From: JAYFQE01 sp034927345
Lineage (GTDB): Bacteria > Bacillota > Clostridia > Saccharofermentanales > UBA5734
Length of the DNA stretch: 64,000 bases
NCBI GenBank assembly: GCA_034927345.1
Contig: JAYFQE010000007.1
Location: 1-64,000 of the forward strand
Direction: 5' to 3'
Part shown: positions 1 through 7,530 of the stretch, in pieces
Numbering within the stretch: the stretch's first letter is position 1
Layout: the number at the start of each line of letters is the position of its first letter
Program-made: the position numbers and the translations under genes
Notes under the pieces: generated by a model
The model's input: the letters and a program-made list of their open reading frames with translations, nothing else
Told to the model about the DNA's origin: nothing
The model's database searches: none

Positions 1-1
1 T

Positions 2-147
2 CTGGTGGCGATGGCGGTTAACCAAGAGGGTCAGCGGGAAGTGATTGGCGCCGCGGAAGGGATGAAAGAGGACCGTGAAAGCTGGCTGAACTTCCTAACC
101 AGCTTGAAAGAACGCGGTTTGACCGGAACTCGCCTGTTCATTGTTGT
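2..147 (+). pseudogene. IS256-family (mutator) transposase fragment, cut by an IS21-type element
   Basis: The first 146 bases are open in one frame and encode a stretch typical of the IS256 transposase catalytic core (AMAVNQEGQREVIGAAEGMK, then a segment ending RGLTGTRLFIV). In the family this segment lies just before the second catalytic Asp (usual pattern LVISDAH or LIVGD). Here the match stops after FIV and the frame runs into IS21 end sequence, reaching a stop at 215-217. The gene starts outside the window. No continuation of the transposase is found beyond the right end of the IS21 element, where a GIY-YIG gene lies instead, so this is a dead remnant. Family call is from the recognised motif; loss of the rest is seen directly. 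Confidence 0.8.
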
Positions 148-170
148 TGTCAATAAAAAATCCCCATTTA

Positions 171-310
171 TGACGGAGAAAATTCACTACCCACAAAACC
201 GTATGAAGAAATCATGACGGAGAAAAGTACCTATTTTCTGACGGAGATCAGGTCAAAATTACGGACGGAGAAAAGGGACCAGATCCTGACGGAACCTGGC
301 CCCAGTTGCA
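171..310 (+). repeat. Regularly spaced TGACGG sites at the left end of the IS21 element
   Basis: Five copies of a TGACGGAG-type word start at 171, 215, 239, 263 (GGACGG) and 287. The last four are exactly 24 bp apart; the first is 44 bp from the second. Only one copy (2940-2945, inverted) is seen at the right end. IS21 elements are known to carry several repeated transposase-binding sites near their ends, so these are probably IstA sites. Confidence 0.75.
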
Positions 311-326
311 CAAACAAAACATCTGC

Positions 327-548
327 TCAGTAATCGCAGCAATATTTAAGCATTTGCTGACGGACTTCTTCGACATCGTCGAAGGTGTGTCGGTAAGCAT
401 CCCAATAGTCATAAGGCTGGCCGGAGAACGGATTGACACCGCATTCGAGATTCTGCAGCATCCTGCGAACCTGTTCCTGGACATCCTGATGCGAAAAGCC
501 AGGAAAGTCCTCGCCGACGGTTTCGACTGGGAAATTAAGTTTCTTCAT
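327..548 (-). CDS. Small third ORF of the IS21 element, function unknown
   Basis: Seventy-three codons starting with ATG at 548, overlapping the 3' end of istB by 14 nt, so translation may be coupled. The product is acidic, with a Pro/Gly/Tyr-rich middle (NPFSGQPYDYWDAYRHTF) and a C-terminal helix ending KYCCDY. It lies between istB and the terminal TGACGG sites, where most IS21 elements have no gene. I do not recognise a family. It could be an accessory factor or a passenger, or a chance ORF; the conserved-looking composition and the overlap favour a real gene. Confidence 0.5.
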   Translation of the reverse strand: MKKLNFPVETVGEDFPGFSHQDVQEQVRRMLQNLECGVNPFSGQPYDYWDAYRHTFDDVEEVRQQMLKYCCDY

Positions 549-1377
549 CGTCGAACTCCTCCTCGGCGGTATCGTCGTCACCGAACTCATCCGGTCTGGC
601 GACGGTCTTGGCCGGCCGGCCGCGTTTTTTGGGCGGAATGATCTCCAAGCCTTCGCGCTCGCGCATCCGGAAGCTGGGGCCTTTGATGTTGACGAAATTG
701 CAGTGATGGACAAGCCGATCAAGGATCGCGGTAGCCAGCACCGGATCGTAGAGCACGCGTCCCCATTCATTGAATTCCTTGTTGGAGGTGATGATCGTTG
801 CCTTCTTCTCATAGCGCTTGGCGATCACCTCGTAGAAGTCGTCGACGCTGGTCTGGTTCAGCTTTCGGAGTCCCAACTCGTCGATGATGAGCAGATCGGG
901 CTGGACAAAGTTCTGCCAATGGCGGTGGAACGAATTGTCCGCTCTGGACATGAACAGGTCGTCGAGCATATCGTTGAGGGTTGTGAAGAGCACGGAGTAG
1001 CCTTGTAATACGGCTTTGACGCCGATGGCGATCGACAGGTGGGTTTTGCCGGTACCCGGCTTGCCGATGAAGGTGATGTTCTCTTTCTTGCGGATGAATT
1101 CGCAGGTGCCCAGCTGATAAATGTGTTGGCGGTTGATGCTGGGCTGGGCGTTGAAGTCGAATTCCTCGATGCTCTTCTGGCAGGGGAAATGTGCGCGCTG
1201 CATGCGCCGTGTATTGCCGTTGCTGGTGCGATTGCTGGCTTCGTCAGCCAGCAGGATTTCCACGAACTCCTGATAGGAAAGCTTTTCGCGGATGGCCTGC
1301 TCGACACGCATGTCCAAGGATTTGGCGATGCCGGACAGATGCATGGATTTGAGCCGTTCGGCGGTGATATTATTCAT
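535..1377 (-). CDS. istB: IS21-type transposition helper ATPase IstB
   Basis: A 280-residue AAA+ ATPase of the DnaC/IstB type, which assembles on target DNA and stimulates the IstA transposase. Visible are the IstB N-terminal domain (LKSMHLSGIAKSLD), Walker A (GKPGTGKTHLS, near residue 105) and Walker B (LLIIDELG). The start ATG lies inside the last codons of istA (8-nt overlap, ATGAATAA), the usual translational coupling in this family. Length is a little above the typical 250, because of an unusually basic and then acidic tail (KKRGRPAK followed by DDDTAEEEFDDEE). The frame is intact. Confidence 0.92.
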   Translation of the reverse strand: MNNITAERLKSMHLSGIAKSLDMRVEQAIREKLSYQEFVEILLADEASNRTSNGNTRRMQRAHFPCQKSIEEFDFNAQPSINRQHIYQLGTCEFIRKKENITFIGKPGTGKTHLSIAIGVKAVLQGYSVLFTTLNDMLDDLFMSRADNSFHRHWQNFVQPDLLIIDELGLRKLNQTSVDDFYEVIAKRYEKKATIITSNKEFNEWGRVLYDPVLATAILDRLVHHCNFVNIKGPSFRMREREGLEIIPPKKRGRPAKTVARPDEFGDDDTAEEEFDDEET

Positions 1378-2848
1378 GTCGGATCACCCCTGTCAAGCTG
1401 AGCTGGTCGTATTGGGACAAGTCACGAACCGGATAGGTGTCCTCTGGGTCGGGATCTTTGACTAGCGAAGTGTCCGTCGGCAGGGCGATCAGGCCACGCT
1501 CGCAGATGCGCTTGACCACTCCGTAGGTGGTTGATTCGTACCAGACGGCGCGACGGCAGGCCTGGTCGATGGTGATGTTGTCAAAGTGCTTACGCAGCGC
1601 TAAAACGCCGGCAATGCAGCGATATGAGTACGGGTGCATCTCGCCTTTGCGCAGGACGGCGTAGAAGAAATTCAAGGCGTTGACGCCGATGACGCTCATT
1701 TCCTGCTCCTGCCTTGACAGGATTTCTTCCGGGGATATATTCTTGTAGTCAGGATAATGCTCGTTGTTCGTGACATAAGTGCCCTTCACCTCTCTGGCCA
1801 GAGTGTGGAGGGCGATTTCTTTGTTCTGGTGATAAACTTTCAGCAGATTGTTGATCTCGATGACGTCGACATCGCAGCCAATGTAGGCGTACGGCACGGA
1901 GTAATAATTGTTAGCGTAGGCGATGTGGCAGTTCGGGTGCACTTTGGCCATGGCCGATTTGGAGAAAGTAAATTCATTGACCGGCAACGGCTTGAGCGCG
2001 ACCCGTTCCTTGCTGTCAAACAGGTCTTGCGGCTTCTTGCGCGTCGTTCCATGGATCCGGACGTTGGCCGTATTGGCCAGCCAGTTGTCCAGAAACGTCT
2101 GCGCTTCCTGGATATCCTGAAAGTCACGGCCCTTGAAGCAGTTCTCCTTGACATATTTGACATTGGCCTCGACCTTGCCCTTATCGGTAGGCGTGTAGAC
2201 CCGGCAAGGTTGGGGCCAGAACCCGTAATGTGTGGCATAGGCCGAATAGGTTCGTTGCACGACTGGCTCGTAGAAATTGGCGTCAAGTACGCCGGCTGTG
2301 AGATTGTCGATCTTGACGGTCTCCGGCACACCGCCGAAATAATTGAAGGCTGCCGTATGGCATTGGATGAAGGTCTGAACGGTCTGATCCAGCGTAATGC
2401 TGACGTGCATTTGCCGGGAATAGCTCAGGCTCATGATGAAAACCCAGGCCTTCCTAGGCTTGCCATTGACTTTAAGTGTACCGATGTAGCCAAAGTCCAC
2501 CTGCGCTTCCTCACCGGGCAGGGCGGTCAGCACCATGTAGGCCTTCGGTGTCTACTTCTCCAGCTTGCTGACGAAATCGCGAACCGTGCTGTAACTGCCA
2601 GTGAAGCCCTGGCTGTCAACCAGATCCTGATAAATCCGTTGTTTGCTCAGGCCTTTGCTCCGCTGGATTTCGATGAATTCCTGGTACTGATCCAGGACTG
2701 ACGGATGCGGCTGTTTCTGGACCTCACTTTCGCCATTTTCCAGGCTTCGAAGAACCTTGCGCACCGTCTTAGGGTTGATTCCCAGTTCCCGGTTGATCCG
2801 TGCCTTGCTGTACCCACGCTTGAAAAGAGTCTGGATTGTTGTTTGCAT
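1370..2848 (-). pseudogene. istA: IS21-type transposase IstA interrupted by an in-frame amber codon
   Basis: IstA is the DDE transposase of IS21 elements. Reading starts at ATG 2848 (GGAGG five bases upstream) with an N-terminal helix-turn-helix (YSKARINRELGINPKTVRKV), and runs 98 codons to TAG at 2552-2554. Translation continues in the same frame after it (TPKAYMVLTALPGEEAQVDFG), so a single substitution explains the break. The catalytic triad looks intact: Asp in AQVDFG, Asp in VKIDNL and Glu in KGKVEANVKY. The C-terminal part overlaps istB by 8 nt. Either this copy is dead, or the amber is suppressed or bypassed, or a downstream start yields a truncated protein. Confidence 0.85.
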
Positions 2849-2911
2849 ACATACCTCCAACACAAAATGTTCATCCCTCTGATGGAGAAGTCTGTAAACA
2901 GAGTAGCCTTT

Positions 2912-3787
2912 TCAGGCTCCTTGGCCTAGGGAATTTTCTCCGTCAAAAAGAGGTACTTTTATTATGTCGGTGACATTCCAATTTTGTGGACCGCTTGAAT
3001 TATAGCCTAGAATGCAGTCTGAGGCAGCAGAAGGACTGCTGAAAAGAGTATCCTCTATAAATTTGTTGTCGACGATTTTTCCATTGCTGGATAACCTTAA
3101 TCTCAGTTTTCTTGCTCCCGCGGGAATAGACTTGGACTCACTTGGACTGATTGTGGATCCCTTGTATACAACAAAACCCTCAGAAGAGTATTGACCTCTT
3201 GCGGATATATCTTTTGATTTTGACTTTATATAAAATATTTCGTTAGCATTTACATTTTCATTTTTGTTAATTCTCGCAACCAGTAATTCTTCAAATACTT
3301 TATGGCCAAGAATATTAACTATTATTTTTGCGTTATAAACGAATTCTTCAAGTTCTGCTCTTTCGGATTCTGATATTATTGACTTTTTAGGAATATTGTT
3401 ATTAACAATTTTGTATCTTGCAGATTTTCTGGCAATTTCATGAAAAATATTCTCAAGATATTTAATATGAGCTTTGTTTAGATGATCATCTTTGCTTAAA
3501 AATATTATCGCTTCGTTCCAAAAATCCTTCTCCTCGATGTGTTGCTTTAATCTTGAAACGATGTCCTCAGATTCACCAATATAAATTAACGGCATATCAG
3601 CAGCAAGATCAGATCCAAAGAGAAAATAAATTCCTGGATTGCTTAGTTCTGGGCGGTCATTACACTGCTTTATCATGATCCGAGGAATTTTATATGCAAT
3701 TCCGGACCAATTTGAAAGCTCACACAAACATCTTCCGTTAGGATCTCCATCCATAAGGAATATTTTTATGCTTTTTGCAAATGGCAT
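2912..3787 (-). CDS. GIY-YIG nuclease-domain protein with C-terminal DUF4357, tail replaced by IS sequence
   Basis: The start ATG at 3787 follows GGGGGA. The N-terminal half contains the GIY-YIG signature (GIYFLFG, then LIYIGESEDIVSRLKQH), a metal-dependent nuclease fold. The C-terminal region (GQYSSEGFVVYKGSTISPS to LFSSPSAASDCILG) is the DUF4357 domain that often follows GIY-YIG in proteins near restriction and defence genes. The last about 18 residues (after WNVTD) are encoded by the end of the IS21 element, so the native tail is lost, though the main domains remain. It is divergent from the methyltransferase operon and equally AT-rich, so it probably belongs to the same acquired island. 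A restriction or accessory nuclease is plausible but not shown. Confidence 0.75.
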   Translation of the reverse strand: MPFAKSIKIFLMDGDPNGRCLCELSNWSGIAYKIPRIMIKQCNDRPELSNPGIYFLFGSDLAADMPLIYIGESEDIVSRLKQHIEEKDFWNEAIIFLSKDDHLNKAHIKYLENIFHEIARKSARYKIVNNNIPKKSIISESERAELEEFVYNAKIIVNILGHKVFEELLVARINKNENVNANEIFYIKSKSKDISARGQYSSEGFVVYKGSTISPSESKSIPAGARKLRLRLSSNGKIVDNKFIEDTLFSSPSAASDCILGYNSSGPQNWNVTDIIKVPLFDGENSLGQGA

Positions 3788-3931
3788 GATGTCGTCCCCC
3801 AATCAAAAAAGCTCTCCAATAAGAATAGCACACATAAACTGTGAGCAAAACTGGTTCAAAAGTAAATAGATGTATATAATTATTCATGATAATAATTTGA
3901 AATCAACACGCGACATTAAGGCGAAAAAAAA

Positions 3932-3976
3932 TTTTGCCAAAATCGATTTTTTGTATGGTATATTATTACAAGTAAT
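3932..3976 (+). promoter_or_regulatory. Probable promoter of the methyltransferase operon with a small inverted repeat
   Basis: In the 250-bp AT-rich divergent region an extended -10 (TGGTATATT, 3956-3964) is preceded by a weak TTGCCA. Directly after it is an inverted repeat ATTAC-AA-GTAAT (3965-3976), a possible operator. Restriction-modification operons are often autoregulated from such sites; that role here is inference. Confidence 0.4.
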
Positions 3977-4037
3977 GTTTATTTTGGTGGTGAAATAAGC
4001 TTATTATAAAAAGCATTCAAACGAGCGAATTCAAAAC

Positions 4038-5486
4038 GTGGTATCTTTGATGAATTCAAAATACATGAAATGTGAGGGCTTCAATTTGCGTGATTCAGAG
4101 AACCGATACTCGGATGAAATGATAAAATATGAAAAGGCAATAGACAAGAAATATAAAAAGAGTAATGGCGTTTTTTATACAGATTTGTTTCTGGCGAAAA
4201 AAATGCTTGAGGAGTTGGATGTATCTTCGGAAATGATAATATTGGATCCATGCTGCGGTACGGGGAGTTTTCTGTTTGCAGCACAATACTATGGGTTTTC
4301 GAGCATATATGGATCTGATCAAGACCGCTCTGCTGTTGATTTTGTAAACAAACATGTTCCCAATGCAAAAGTTACCGTATTTGATACGATTGGACGAAGA
4401 GGGAGCGAAACGCTTAAAGCTCTTGGTTTAGAAAAAGAAGCTGATGTTGTTGTAGGAAATCCGCCATATGCTCCACTGAATAATGACACTCAGATTATAG
4501 CATCTGATTATTTATTCTTAAGAAAAGTTCAAAATTCAGGAAATAATTTATTTGTTGCGGGTATTATCCGTGCAATGGAAATTGCAAAAGAGGGTGGAAT
4601 AATATCATACATCATTCCAAAAAACTTCTTACACGTCGATTCATATAGTTTACTTCGTAAAGAAATTTTATCTACAAAAACGATTGTTTCAATTGTTGAT
4701 ATTGGCGCATATTTTAAAAATGTTCGCGGTGAACAAATAATAATAACAATAATGAATTCAAAACCATCCAAAAATGGAATATTATTTAAGAAGTTAAGTA
4801 ATAATAATTTTGAATACTTATGTAAAATTGATCAGGAATTTTATTCAGATGAAATACTACTTTTTAATAGTGTCGAAGAGTTTTCAATTTATAAAAAGCT
4901 AAAATATTCATTTCAGATGCTTAAGGACGTGCGATCTGGATATGTCGGACGTGGGAAATCTAGTTCTGCATACGCAGTAACTGGAAAAGATATCCGAAAG
5001 TTTGGGTACAAAAACAGAAAGTGCCCGACAAGTGGAAATAAGATATTTATCCAGAATATTTACAGCTCGGAATCTGGAATTATAGCTGCAATGGGTGGTG
5101 AATTTGAGGCTTCAGAGACCGTAACTGTTTTTACAGACGGAGATGAATTAATGTGTCGTTACATTCTCGGATTTCTTCATTCGAGGCTTTGTAATTTTTA
5201 CCTATATAAGTTTTGTTATAATAATTCAAAATTGACGATGCATACAGACAGTAAGTACTTAAAAAGATTACCTTTGAACACTGGTACAGAGTATTGTTTT
5301 AAACAGGTAATCAATACTGTAGAAATGATTGAACAGGAAGAATACCTTTCTAATTCTTGGCATAATTACATTGAATTGCTGAATCAGATAGTATATAAGG
5401 CATATGAAATAACGGAAACAGAAATAGCATTAATTGATCGTGAAATGAAAAAAATACAGTCCAAAAGGTGGCAGAATAATGGATGA
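4038..5486 (+). CDS. N6-adenine DNA methyltransferase (gamma/TaqI-like class)
   Basis: A 482-codon reading frame with class-gamma order: motif X-like GVFYTDLFLAKKM (residues 44-56), SAM-binding motif I DPCCGTGSFLF (70-80) and catalytic motif IV NPPY (141-144), which marks an adenine-N6 enzyme. The C-terminal half is the variable target-recognition region ending in the hydrophobic block typical of this class (YILGFLHSRLCNFYLYKF). GTG at 4038, ATG at 4050 and ATG at 4065 are all possible starts and none has a strong ribosome site. The stop overlaps the next gene by 8 nt. It most likely protects host DNA at the recognition site of the downstream nuclease. Low GC unlike the chromosome points to transfer. 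Confidence 0.85.
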   Translation: MVSLMNSKYMKCEGFNLRDSENRYSDEMIKYEKAIDKKYKKSNGVFYTDLFLAKKMLEELDVSSEMIILDPCCGTGSFLFAAQYYGFSSIYGSDQDRSAVDFVNKHVPNAKVTVFDTIGRRGSETLKALGLEKEADVVVGNPPYAPLNNDTQIIASDYLFLRKVQNSGNNLFVAGIIRAMEIAKEGGIISYIIPKNFLHVDSYSLLRKEILSTKTIVSIVDIGAYFKNVRGEQIIITIMNSKPSKNGILFKKLSNNNFEYLCKIDQEFYSDEILLFNSVEEFSIYKKLKYSFQMLKDVRSGYVGRGKSSSAYAVTGKDIRKFGYKNRKCPTSGNKIFIQNIYSSESGIIAAMGGEFEASETVTVFTDGDELMCRYILGFLHSRLCNFYLYKFCYNNSKLTMHTDSKYLKRLPLNTGTEYCFKQVINTVEMIEQEEYLSNSWHNYIELLNQIVYKAYEITETEIALIDREMKKIQSKRWQNNG

Positions 5487-6252
5487 TAACAAAAGATGCA
5501 ATGATCTTTCGGGTAAAGAATGGTTGCAGAACTCTTTCAGCATTTGGAGAGATGTCTCTAAAACAAAAGAAGAACGCGATTTGAAGCACCCTGCTTCATA
5601 CCCGATAGCATTATGCGAAAAGTTATTGAGAACTTTTTCAAAGCGTGGTTGTAATGTTTTGGATCCATTTAATGGTATTGGATCTACTATGATTGCAGCT
5701 TCAAACTTAGATTGCAGTGGCGTTGGAATTGATTTGTCACTTGAGTTTTGTGATATAGCAAAGCGACGCATAGGAGAAGATCCACAAATTAATATTATTA
5801 ACGGTGAAAGTTTGTCTACGCTTAGAAATATCCAAGATAATATTTTTGACATTTGCATTACATCTCCACCTTATTGGGATATTTTAAACATGAAGAGGAG
5901 TGCAGATAAAAGGGATACAATTAATTATTCTGATAAGAGTAATGATTTGGGTAACATTGCTGACTATCAGGAGTTTATTAATCATTTGAAGAGCATATTT
6001 ACAGAAGTCCATCGAACTCTTCGAAAAGGCGGATATTGCATTGTTAATGTTATGGATTTGAGGAAAAAAAGTGAATTTTATCCACTTCATTGTGATTTAG
6101 CATCTGAAATGAAGAATATTGGTTATATTTTTGATGATATTATTATCTGGGACCGACAATCCGAGTATAATAATATGAGACCATTAGGATACCCATATAG
6201 ATTTAGAATCAATAAAGTACATGAATATTTATTGATATTTATTAAGAAGTAA
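5479..6252 (+). CDS. Second DNA methyltransferase (SPPYW type, N4-cytosine or N6-adenine)
   Basis: 257 residues. Motif X/I comes first (HPASYPIALCEKLL then LDPFNGIGSTMIAASNL, residues 37-77, followed by GVGIDLS), and catalytic motif IV SPPYW lies at 129-133. The C-terminal end (VHEYLLIFIKK) matches the tail that closes the IV half in the common beta-class enzymes. The two halves are therefore in the opposite order to the usual beta class (IV first, I last), a permuted arrangement. SPPYW is most often seen in cytosine-N4 enzymes but occurs in adenine enzymes too. The start overlaps the upstream methyltransferase by 8 nt. A second enzyme suggests an asymmetric recognition site, each strand having its own modifier. 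Confidence 0.85.
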   Translation: MDDNKRCNDLSGKEWLQNSFSIWRDVSKTKEERDLKHPASYPIALCEKLLRTFSKRGCNVLDPFNGIGSTMIAASNLDCSGVGIDLSLEFCDIAKRRIGEDPQINIINGESLSTLRNIQDNIFDICITSPPYWDILNMKRSADKRDTINYSDKSNDLGNIADYQEFINHLKSIFTEVHRTLRKGGYCIVNVMDLRKKSEFYPLHCDLASEMKNIGYIFDDIIIWDRQSEYNNMRPLGYPYRFRINKVHEYLLIFIKK

Positions 6253-6265
6253 GGAGATTAATGCG

Positions 6266-6631
6266 ATGCCTAGAAATTTTGGAGATAGAAATATCGTTAG
6301 GTTCCATGATGACCATGAATTTTTCATAGCATTAGGTTATTTAGCAAATCCAACAAGGGGAATCAGGTTTGATTGGGAAGATTATGAAAATAAATGGGGA
6401 ATAGAAGGGCGAATTTGGATAAGAGATTCAACTAACGCTCCAGATTCGCTTCGTAATGCTTTTAGTGCAGGTACAAGATACTGCCAACATAGATTAAACT
6501 GCAATCAATATTTAGCTTACATTATTCAGTATCACAATTTTCCAAATGGTTTGATTACTGATTTCGACTCAATCCGAGAAACCGTTCCAGCCCAATTTCT
6601 AAATGATTTTGATTTTGGAGTAAATTTGTAA
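6266..6631 (+). CDS. Unknown 121-aa protein of the restriction-modification island
   Basis: The start ATG is nine bases after AAGGAG, which itself overlaps the stop region of the methyltransferase gene; the next gene follows after 11 bases, so it is an operon member. The product is acidic and aromatic-rich (DWEDYENKWGIEGRIWIRDS in the middle, QYLAYIIQYHNF later) with no signal peptide or membrane segment. I recognise no family. Its place between the modification genes and the putative nuclease genes suggests a subunit, specificity factor or controller, but nothing in the sequence proves this. Confidence 0.6.
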   Translation: MPRNFGDRNIVRFHDDHEFFIALGYLANPTRGIRFDWEDYENKWGIEGRIWIRDSTNAPDSLRNAFSAGTRYCQHRLNCNQYLAYIIQYHNFPNGLITDFDSIRETVPAQFLNDFDFGVNL

Positions 6632-6642
6632 GAGGCAGTAAT

Positions 6643-7530
6643 ATGAATAATGAAATGGCGTATTTGTTGGGTATGATTTCTGGGAATGGAGAAATTCAAA
6701 GACTAACTACTGAAACAGTTATTGCTATTGATATTCCTCATAAAAAACTAGAAACTGAATTTCTAAACGATGTAAGAGTATATGTAAGAGCCAGTATAGC
6801 TGATATCAGATCCATTCTAGAGCCTTTGATGGGAACAGGAATATCGTTCATCCAGAATTCTTCATCAACTATTCTTTCATTTAGAAAGCCAAATGATGAT
6901 TATCTTATTCGTGAGATTTTACGATATATTGGAAATGCTTCCTCGCATGAACATATCAGAATAAGTCATGAGGTATTTGCATTTTCTCGAGATCAGAAAA
7001 TGCAATTTTTGAGAGGGTTTTCGGATGTTACTGGGTATATAAGAAGAAGTAATTACTTCTTTGATAGGTATATGCATCGAGTTTATTTAGAAGTTCCACA
7101 CAATTGGGAAATAGTTGCTGATATATGTAATTTGCTTAAAGATGTAGATGTTCCTGTTCAGAATATTGATTGGGCCCATCCCAATATGCGTGATGCAAAT
7201 CTTACAAAATATAATCAAGGCTTCCCCAATTTTTGGAAAAAAGAACATCAAATAAAAATATGGGCTAATGAGTTTGAAACTATAGGGTTTGGTGTTCTCC
7301 ATAAAACACAAGCACTTGATACCTTTTCAGCCGAATTAGTAGCAGGATTAGCGGCAGAAGGCAAGGTTGCACAAGATGTAACACATAAGTACTATTGGGA
7401 AGGTCAAGCAAGAAACAAGCCCAAACCTTATCATCCGGGTGAGAATGATGAATTTATTCCTGAATCAATAAGAGGGACCCATTTCGATTCGTGGAAAGAT
7501 ATAGCTGAGGAATTAGGTTATGTACCATAA
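6643..7530 (+). CDS. LAGLIDADG-like protein with degenerate catalytic motifs
   Basis: 295 residues, ATG preceded by AAGAGG. Two segments resemble the dimer-interface helices of LAGLIDADG homing endonucleases: YLLGMISGNGEI at residues 7-18 and FLRGFSDVTGYI about 115 residues later, a spacing like that of the two halves of a single-chain enzyme. In active enzymes the residue before the last Gly is Asp or Glu; here it is Asn in the first helix and Thr in the second, so both catalytic acids appear lost. WhiA is a known precedent for a non-cutting LAGLIDADG DNA-binding protein. The 3' end overlaps the PD-(D/E)XK gene by 11 nt. I infer a DNA-recognition subunit of a restriction enzyme; a degraded homing endonuclease is the alternative. 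Confidence 0.55.
   Translation: MNNEMAYLLGMISGNGEIQRLTTETVIAIDIPHKKLETEFLNDVRVYVRASIADIRSILEPLMGTGISFIQNSSSTILSFRKPNDDYLIREILRYIGNASSHEHIRISHEVFAFSRDQKMQFLRGFSDVTGYIRRSNYFFDRYMHRVYLEVPHNWEIVADICNLLKDVDVPVQNIDWAHPNMRDANLTKYNQGFPNFWKKEHQIKIWANEFETIGFGVLHKTQALDTFSAELVAGLAAEGKVAQDVTHKYYWEGQARNKPKPYHPGENDEFIPESIRGTHFDSWKDIAEELGYVP

Larger units (their letters stand above)
148..2968 (-). mobile_element. IS21-family insertion sequence (istA-istB plus a third ORF)
   Basis: A block of about 2.8 kb carries istA and istB in the canonical overlapping order on the minus strand. Its two ends are inverted copies of a TGACGGAGAAAATTC-type sequence, at 171 on the plus strand and at 2931-2945 as the complement, each lying 23 bp inside the proposed tip. 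The left tip reads TGTCAATAAAAAATCC; the right tip is less certain and could lie anywhere in 2965-2975. No target-site duplication is obvious. The left flank is an IS256 remnant and the right flank is a GIY-YIG gene, so the flanks do not join. The amber codon in istA suggests that this copy is inactive unless read through or complemented. Confidence 0.85.

Noticed and set aside
171..310. Evenly spaced repeats as a possible CRISPR array
   Set aside because: Only the first 6-8 bases repeat, the period is 24 bp, and the copies lie at the end of an IS21 element, which explains them better.
1757..2701. Plus-strand open frame opposite istA
   Set aside because: Antisense shadow of the transposase; no recognisable protein features.
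2912..3787. GIY-YIG gene as uvrC or a group I intron homing enzyme
   Set aside because: The C-terminal region is DUF4357-like, UvrC domains are absent, and there is no intron around it.
7333..7370. Third LAGLIDADG motif (ELVAGLAAEGKV) in the 295-aa protein
   Set aside because: It is one residue short of the consensus and a third interface helix does not fit the fold; kept only as a remark.
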